A stretch of 46,526 nucleotides of DNA from a bacterium. GTDB lineage: Bacteria; Pseudomonadota; Gammaproteobacteria; Burkholderiales; Thiobacillaceae. The notes under the pieces are model-generated. The model saw nothing but the letters and a program-made list of their open reading frames with translations, made no database searches and was not told where the DNA came from. The stretch covers positions 1-46,526 of the forward strand of contig WOUQ01000018.1 in the NCBI GenBank assembly GCA_009772925.1. Reading direction: 5' to 3'. Below are positions 41,542 through 46,526 of this stretch, in pieces (the first letter of the stretch is position 1; every line of letters starts with the position of its first letter). The translations under genes and the position numbers were made by a program.

Positions 41542-44220
41542 ATGACACAAGCCGCATATAGCTCGGCCAGCGCCACCCTGTCTGGGCGCGAGTTGGCCCT
41601 GAAGCGTCGCAAGGCCATGGCCTTGCACGGCAAGACCGCCGCCGTCAAAGGCGCGGATGCGCGTCAGGCATTGACCCGGCGCGTCGCCCCGGCCGCCATG
41701 CCGGCGGCCCCGACCGCTCCCGGCGTCGCGGTCGCGTCCCAGGTTGACGCCGCCGCCATGCCGGACTCCGCGCTGATCGCCCAACTCCGGGCCGCCAACG
41801 CGCCCAAGGCCAGTCGCGCCCGTCGCGAGGCGCTGAGCCTCGCCGGCAAGGCCGCCTTGCAGCCCACCGTCAGCCGTCCGTCGGGTCACGTGCGTACCAC
41901 GCGCCAGCCCGTGGCCGCCGCCGAACCCGCCACGACCTGTGGTTGCGGTTGCAACGGCGCGCCGGGTGGATGCGGCGCCGCGCAAACGCAAGCGGCCGCC
42001 GAGGTGCGCGAGGCTGCGGTTTCCAGTGTCGCCACGCAGGTCGTCGTCGCCAGGACCATTGTCGAGCCCACCGGTCGTGCCCTGGCTCGCGCCCGTCGCG
42101 CGGCGCTGGCCCAGGATGGCAAGGCCGGCCTCAAACGCGTCGCCCAGGCCACCAAGATCGCCGCCACCATGCCCGAGCAGGATTGGCAGGCCGCCATTGC
42201 CAAAGGTGCCACCGGCCGCCAGGTCGCCATGCAGCGCCGCCTGGTGCAGTCCCTGGCCGGACGCGTCGGCGCCAGCGGCGAGTCGCGCCCGAGCGGACGC
42301 ATGAAGGCTCGCCAGACCACCCCGGGGCCGGCCAAGGTGGAAGAGGGCCACACCCTCTCCGGCCAGTCCGTCACCGGCACCCAGGTGGAGCGCAGCAAGA
42401 AGGTCACCGGCAACGAACCCGGTTCCTGCCGCGCCATCACCGGCACCGAATACATCGGCAACGAGCAGTACACCGACCTCTGCGACACCCGTCCGGCTCC
42501 CGCTCCCGCGAAGGTGGGCGTGGGTAGCACGCTGAGCAGCCGCACCGTCACCGGTACCGAGGTGGGACGTTCCAGCAAGGTCACGGGCGACGAGGTAGGC
42601 GCCTGCCGCGGCATCACGGGTACCGAATACCTGTCCGCCGAGCGTTTCGACGAGTTCTGCGCGACTCGTCCGGCGCCGGTTCCGGCCAAGGTGGGCATGA
42701 CCCGAAGCGAGAAGGGCAAGACCGTCTCGGGCACCCTGGTGGGCCGCTCGGACAGGGTGACGGGCGACGAGCCCGGCGCCGACCGCGCCATCACCGGCAC
42801 GCGCTATATGCAGCCGGCCGCCGACACCGCTCCGGACAAGGTCGTGGTCACGCATACCGCTCAGGGCAAGCCGGTCACCGGCACCGCCCTGGGTCACACC
42901 GCCAAGATCACCGGCGACGAGCCCGGCGCCTGCCGGGGCATCACCGGTACCCAGTATCTGGCCACCGAGCAGTACCAGGAACTGTGCCAGAGCACGCCGC
43001 CGGCCACGCCGCGCAAGGTCAGCGTGATGTCTTCCAGCGGCAGCCAGACCGTGTCCGGCACCGAGGTGGGCCGCTCCGGCCAGGTCACCGGCGACGAGCC
43101 GGGTGCCTGCCGCACCATCACCGGCAGCCAGTATTACAACAGTGGCGATTTCGCCGAACTGTGCAAGACCCCGAGCCCGCGCAAGGTGGGGGCCATGCAG
43201 ACCCTGGCCGGCCGCACGGTGACCGGCACGGAGGTGAACACCAGCCCAAAAATGTCCGGTGACGTGAGCAACGGGTGCATTCCCGTCACCGGTATGGACT
43301 ATGTCGGCGCCACACAGACCGTGTGCGCCGAAAGCACCCAAGCGCAGCCCGTGGCCAAGGTCGCGGTGGATCAGACCTGGCGCGGCCAGCCCATCACCGG
43401 CAGCCTGCCCGGTCGTTCCGGCAAGGTTACCGGCGACGAGTACGGTAGCTGCGCGCCCATCAGCGGCACGCCCTATATCGGGCGCGGCCAGTACGGCGGT
43501 TTCTGCGCCGCGCCCGAAGTGGCGGCGCAGGCAGCCCGCGTCCGCGACAGCGCGGTGATTCCCGCCACCGCCGTGACCGGTGACCGGCCCGGCGCCGGCG
43601 GCTCCGTGGTCACCGGCGACGGGCGCGGCGCCTGCGGCCCGGTCAGCGGCACGCCCTACATGGGGCCCGACAACGGCGCCGGCCAATGCGCCGCCAGCGG
43701 CCGCTTCGTGTCCCGCGCCCGCGTCTGGGACGAACCCGCCCGGCCGCCCGCGCCCATCGACTTCAGCATCGTCTCCCCGGCGCGTCAGGCCTGGGAGCGC
43801 GGTACCCAGGCGGTGACCGGTACCGGCTACAGCGGAGAGCGCATCACCGGCCCGGTCAACAAGGCCGGCGGCCTGATCACCGGCACGCCGGAGTTCCGCC
43901 ACATGGGTGCCGCGGCTTCCCAGGCCGAACAGGCCGAAGTCGTCGCCGCTGCCCTGCGTCTCACCGGCGAGGGTAGCCAGGCCGGCACGCACATCACCGG
44001 CGACGCCTGGCATGCGCAAGGCCGTGTTACCGGTACCGAGGGTGCCTCGAGTCTGTCCCGCAACATGTCGATGCGCGGCAACCCGCGCGGCGTTGGGGCG
44101 AATGCCCAGGTGTTCCGTGAAGTCGAGCGTCCCGAAGTGCCGGAAAGCCGCATTACCGGTTCCGCCGGCAACAGCCCAAAGGGCGCGGTGGTGACGGTCT
44201 CCGGCGGAGCACGCGCTTAA
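41542..44220 (+). CDS. csoS2: Alpha-carboxysome assembly scaffold CsoS2, full-length (CsoS2B) form
   Basis: CsoS2 is a disordered repeat protein that links RuBisCO to the shell. The 892-residue product has an N-domain (about 1-253) with four basic helices of the type GRELALKRRKAMALHGK that bind RuBisCO. A middle region (about 254-600) holds six M repeats of the pattern VTGT-VGRS-KVTGDEPGACR-ITGT-Y---EQY---C. The C-domain (about 600-892) has ISGTPY/VSGTPY repeats. The third M repeat lacks both usual cysteines. The ATG at 42-44 is preferred over the adjacent GTG at 41539. A slippery site at 43245 can give a short form. Confidence 0.97.
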   Translation: MTQAAYSSASATLSGRELALKRRKAMALHGKTAAVKGADARQALTRRVAPAAMPAAPTAPGVAVASQVDAAAMPDSALIAQLRAANAPKASRARREALSLAGKAALQPTVSRPSGHVRTTRQPVAAAEPATTCGCGCNGAPGGCGAAQTQAAAEVREAAVSSVATQVVVARTIVEPTGRALARARRAALAQDGKAGLKRVAQATKIAATMPEQDWQAAIAKGATGRQVAMQRRLVQSLAGRVGASGESRPSGRMKARQTTPGPAKVEEGHTLSGQSVTGTQVERSKKVTGNEPGSCRAITGTEYIGNEQYTDLCDTRPAPAPAKVGVGSTLSSRTVTGTEVGRSSKVTGDEVGACRGITGTEYLSAERFDEFCATRPAPVPAKVGMTRSEKGKTVSGTLVGRSDRVTGDEPGADRAITGTRYMQPAADTAPDKVVVTHTAQGKPVTGTALGHTAKITGDEPGACRGITGTQYLATEQYQELCQSTPPATPRKVSVMSSSGSQTVSGTEVGRSGQVTGDEPGACRTITGSQYYNSGDFAELCKTPSPRKVGAMQTLAGRTVTGTEVNTSPKMSGDVSNGCIPVTGMDYVGATQTVCAESTQAQPVAKVAVDQTWRGQPITGSLPGRSGKVTGDEYGSCAPISGTPYIGRGQYGGFCAAPEVAAQAARVRDSAVIPATAVTGDRPGAGGSVVTGDGRGACGPVSGTPYMGPDNGAGQCAASGRFVSRARVWDEPARPPAPIDFSIVSPARQAWERGTQAVTGTGYSGERITGPVNKAGGLITGTPEFRHMGAAASQAEQAEVVAAALRLTGEGSQAGTHITGDAWHAQGRVTGTEGASSLSRNMSMRGNPRGVGANAQVFREVERPEVPESRITGSAGNSPKGAVVTVSGGARA
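43245..43292 (+). promoter_or_regulatory. Programmed -1 frameshift signal in csoS2
   Basis: The heptamer C-CCA-AAA (43245-43251) fits the X-XXY-YYZ slippery pattern in the csoS2 frame, at codons 569-570. Slipping back one base gives CCC AAA AAT GTC CGG TGA, so the -1 frame ends at 43260-43262 after three more residues. The product would have about 573 residues. Four bases past the heptamer, CCGGTGACG (43256-43264) pairs perfectly with CGTCACCGG (43284-43292). Frameshifting that yields CsoS2A and CsoS2B is known for csoS2 of Halothiobacillus neapolitanus. Confidence 0.75.
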
Positions 44221-44230
44221 GCAGCGGATC

Positions 44231-45718
44231 ATGAACACGCGCAAACGACTTGCCGCCATGCGCCAGGCCGGGGTGGTCACCCCGGCGGAGGCGCCCGCCA
44301 ATCCGGCTTGCGTCATCGGCCCGGGGCAGCGTTGCGAGCACGCCCTGGTGGATCCGGAGCTCAACCGGCGCCTGTATGCCTACGAGTCGCGAGTGCGCGG
44401 CCGCTTCGCGGCCATCGCCGACACCCTCAAGGTGTTGTCCTCGCTCCAGCACGAGTTGAATTTCGTAGCGCGGGCGCAGAACCTGGCGCGCGAGTGCCTG
44501 GGCTACGAACTGCCCGACGCGCTGCTGCAAGATGCCTGGGTGACCGGCCTCGACCTGCGTGCCCTGCATGCCCACTGCATCTTCAAGAGCTTCAAGGCCT
44601 GCGTCGAACAAGCCGACGCGGATCAGGCGCCGTGGCGGGAACGCATGCGACTGGACGAAGACTTCTTCCAGTCTTGCGGCTATCACACCCTGGATATCAG
44701 CCCCTGCGCGGACGGCCGCCTGCAGGGCCTGCTGCCCTTCGTGCTGCGGCTGGCGCCCAACGACGCGGTGCGGGTCAAGGCCTATGCCGGCGCGATGTTC
44801 GACGTCGAAGCCGACGTCGCGGACTGGACGCAACGGGAGCTGGACCGGCTCACCGGCGGCATTCCCGGCGGCGAACAGGGTAATTACCTGAAGGTCGCGG
44901 TCTATCACCTCAGCACCTCGCATCCCTGCCAGCAGGGCTGCGCCGCGCACGGCAGCAACGACGCCACGGCCATGGATGCCGCGCTCGGCCGGCTGGTCGA
45001 GCTGCGCGCCGCGGTGGAGAACACCTTTGGACTGGGCGCGGCCCCCGACATCCTGCTGATCGGCATGGACACCGACCTGGACGCCATCCGCATCCACGTG
45101 CCGGACGCCGACGGCAACATCAACCTGGCGCGTTACGTATGCAACGCCACCCTCTATCGGGAAACCCTGGGCATGCTGCCGGAAACGGCGCGCGGCCACA
45201 TCGAAGCCACGCTGGCGCGCGTCGAAGGCGCTTCGCCCTGCGCGCCGGGCATGCGCCGCCTGATTCTCGCCCTGCTGGAAGCCAACCTCTCGCAGATCGA
45301 GTACGTCATCCAGCATCACGCCGGACGCTACGCCGTGATCGGCCACAACGAGCGCTTCATCTGCGCCGGCGAGGCGATGAGCGAACTACAGTTGCGCAAC
45401 AAGTTCTACTTCGCCCACCTCGACACGGTGGAGGAGGGCGCCGCCGACATGGACGTGGGCATCAAGATCTTTAGCGGCCTGAACGTGAAGCACGGCATGG
45501 CCATTCCCATCCTGGTGCACTTCCATTATTCCTCGCGCGTGCCCGGCGCGCGCGAACGCGCGCTGCTGCGCTGCCGGCGGGTGAAGGCCGCGATCGAGTC
45601 GCGCTACGCCGATCTGCACACGCAAGGACTGCTGCGTTGCCAGATGGCGGTGAGCGATCTGCAAGGCGGCGAGCGCGCCAGCTTCGTCGAGGACGAGGTC
45701 GAAGATCATGGGCATTGA
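44231..45718 (+). CDS. csoSCA: Carboxysomal carbonic anhydrase CsoSCA
   Basis: CsoSCA (CsoS3) dehydrates bicarbonate to CO2 inside the carboxysome. The 495-residue protein has an N-terminal helical domain (about 1-140) and a catalytic beta-type domain. Zinc ligands by motif and spacing are Cys159 in CADGR (with the Asp161-Arg163 dyad), His226 in VYHLS and Cys237 in QQGCAAHG. A degenerate C-terminal domain follows. It starts 10 bases after csoS2. The N-terminal residues 1-50 are likely to anchor it to RuBisCO or the shell, by analogy with the Halothiobacillus protein. Confidence 0.97.
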   Translation: MNTRKRLAAMRQAGVVTPAEAPANPACVIGPGQRCEHALVDPELNRRLYAYESRVRGRFAAIADTLKVLSSLQHELNFVARAQNLARECLGYELPDALLQDAWVTGLDLRALHAHCIFKSFKACVEQADADQAPWRERMRLDEDFFQSCGYHTLDISPCADGRLQGLLPFVLRLAPNDAVRVKAYAGAMFDVEADVADWTQRELDRLTGGIPGGEQGNYLKVAVYHLSTSHPCQQGCAAHGSNDATAMDAALGRLVELRAAVENTFGLGAAPDILLIGMDTDLDAIRIHVPDADGNINLARYVCNATLYRETLGMLPETARGHIEATLARVEGASPCAPGMRRLILALLEANLSQIEYVIQHHAGRYAVIGHNERFICAGEAMSELQLRNKFYFAHLDTVEEGAADMDVGIKIFSGLNVKHGMAIPILVHFHYSSRVPGARERALLRCRRVKAAIESRYADLHTQGLLRCQMAVSDLQGGERASFVEDEVEDHGH

Positions 45719-45745
45719 GAGAAAGGCTGGCTTGGGGACCGTACG

Positions 45746-46003
45746 ATGAAGATCATGCGCGTGGAAAAAACCCTGGTGTCGACCAATCGCATCGATACCT
45801 TCGGTCATCGTCCCCTGCTGGTGGTGCAGGAAAAGGCGGGTGGTGCCCGCAGCGTGGCGGTCGACGCGGTGGGCTGCGTACCCGGTGACTGGGTGATCTG
45901 CGTCGGCTCCTCGGCCGCGCGCGAGGCCGCCGGCAGCAAGGAGTTTCCCTCCGACCTGACCATCGTCGGCATCATCGATCACTGGAACCCGGAGGCGGCC
46001 TGA
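45746..46003 (+). CDS. csoS4A: Carboxysome shell vertex protein CsoS4A
   Basis: An 85-residue BMC-P (bacterial microcompartment vertex) protein whose pentamers cap icosahedral shell corners. The sequence MKIMRVEKTLVSTNRI and the glycine-containing SVAVDAVGCVPGDWVICVGSSAAR in two parts are hallmarks of the EutN/CcmL/CsoS4 fold. It ends with TIVGIIDHW. It overlaps csoS4B by one base (TGATG). Confidence 0.96.
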   Translation: MKIMRVEKTLVSTNRIDTFGHRPLLVVQEKAGGARSVAVDAVGCVPGDWVICVGSSAAREAAGSKEFPSDLTIVGIIDHWNPEAA

Positions 46004-46248
46004 TGGAAATCATGCGCGTGGTCGACGAACTGGTCTGCACCCGCCGGGTACCGGGCCTGATGGCTTCGTCCTTGCGCGTGTTGGAGAGTCAGCAGGGCGC
46101 GCTGTCGGTGGCTACCGATCCCGTCGGCGTGCCCGCCGGCAAATGGGTGTTCACCAGCAGCGGCAGCGCGGCGCGTTTGGCGATGAAGGATGTGAAGGTC
46201 ATGACCGACCTGACCATCTGCGGGATCATCGACAACTGGGATGAATGA
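46003..46248 (+). CDS. csoS4B: Carboxysome shell vertex protein CsoS4B
   Basis: An 81-residue paralogue of CsoS4A, with [42 protein letters not shown] in parts, and [11 protein letters not shown]. The two vertex proteins are usually both encoded and probably form separate pentamers. A 110-base gap separates it from csoS1, which may contain an extra promoter or processing site for the abundant hexamer. Confidence 0.96.
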   Translation: MEIMRVVDELVCTRRVPGLMASSLRVLESQQGALSVATDPVGVPAGKWVFTSSGSAARLAMKDVKVMTDLTICGIIDNWDE

Positions 46249-46358
46249 AGGTTTTGGACGGCGAAGCCGGACAGGAGTTGTGGTTAGGGACGCGATCTCC
46301 CGGCAATGCGAGTGGTCGTGAACTTGTTTTCAATGTTGTTCCTAAAAGGAGTAATGAA

Positions 46359-46526
46359 ATGGCAGAACGTATGGGTATTGCGCTGGGCATGATCGAAACC
46401 CGTGGCCTGGTGCCCGCGATCGAGGCGGCCGACGCCATGACCAAGGCCGCCGAAGTGCGCCTGATCGGTCGTCAATTCGTCGGTGGTGGTTACGTCACCG
46501 TGCTGGTGCGTGGTGAAACCGGCGCC
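46359..46526 (+). CDS. csoS1: Carboxysome shell hexamer CsoS1, N-terminal part
   Basis: The first 56 residues of a BMC-H shell protein are visible: [21 protein letters not shown] in pieces, then [35 protein letters not shown] in pieces. This is nearly invariant in CsoS1A/B/C. AAAGGAG lies 7 bases upstream of the ATG at 46359. The gene runs off the right edge. Further csoS1 copies usually follow, so the A/B/C suffix cannot be given. Confidence 0.97.
   Translation, partial: MAERMGIALGMIETRGLVPAIEAADAMTKAAEVRLIGRQFVGGGYVTVLVRGETGA

Noticed and set aside
42340-43560. Regularly spaced direct repeats that could suggest a CRISPR array
   Set aside because: The spacing of about 150-170 bases, the open reading frame and the VTG/ITG codon pattern show these are the protein repeats of CsoS2.
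40360-44364. Minus-strand open frame of over 1300 codons opposite cbbL-csoS2
   Set aside because: It is the complement of a repeat-rich, GC-rich coding region; its protein is low-complexity Gly/Ala/His/Arg with no ribosome binding site or family resemblance. cbbL, cbbS and csoS2 on the plus strand are certain.

Overview
The window reads as chromosome of a GC-rich, chemolithoautotrophic Betaproteobacterium, most like Thiobacillus and its relatives. This is inferred from gene content: form IA RuBisCO with an alpha-carboxysome operon, divergent gatCAB and mreBCD-mrdAB clusters, and a dacA-dat-ybeD-lipB order. There are no insertion sequences, tRNAs, rRNAs or CRISPR arrays, and almost every base belongs to a confidently readable gene.

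Layout. Positions 1-5000 hold a TlpA-like thioredoxin, a YugP-type membrane zinc peptidase, an AcuI-type reductase, an AmpG-like permease and a Phd/PIN toxin-antitoxin pair. Positions 5000-10500 hold xth, pyrE, a DUF4124 coiled-coil protein and gatB-gatA-gatC. Positions 10500-18800 are a cell-shape and wall block: mreB, mreC, mreD, mrdA (PBP2), rodA, rlpA with two SPOR domains, and dacA. Positions 18900-24600 hold dat, ybeD, a rhomboid protease, lipB, a very methionine-rich secreted protein, dut and coaBC.

Positions 24617-32820 are the most interesting block. A divergent IclR regulator faces a tight operon encoding a phosphoketolase/transketolase-like thiamine-diphosphate enzyme, a DUF1537 four-carbon sugar-acid kinase and the three glycolate dehydrogenase subunits GlcD, GlcE and GlcF. 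No malate synthase or glyoxylate carboligase is present. I propose a glycolate salvage route. GlcDEF makes glyoxylate. The ThDP enzyme adds a two-carbon ketol unit to it, giving 3-oxo-tetronate. The DUF1537 kinase phosphorylates that compound, and the resulting beta-keto acid loses CO2 to give DHAP, which returns to the Calvin cycle. This is a hypothesis built on chemistry and gene order.

Positions 32900-39400 hold radC, rpmB-rpmG with a clear promoter and terminator, a fatty-acid desaturase, an MscS-type channel, a PLD-like nuclease, rsmB and cbbR. Positions 39578-46526 are cbbL, cbbS, csoS2, csoSCA, csoS4A, csoS4B and the start of csoS1; the operon runs off the right edge. csoS2 carries a slippery heptamer, an immediate -1 frame stop and a 9-bp stem, which fits programmed frameshifting to a short CsoS2A form.

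Scattered through the window are hairpin-forming repeats of several kinds. One group consists of long hairpins built from 7-bp units, seen between gatA and gatC, between mreB and mreC, at the end of glcF and, as a decayed half, after dacA. Another is a 40-bp palindrome present once between genes and once in frame inside gatB.
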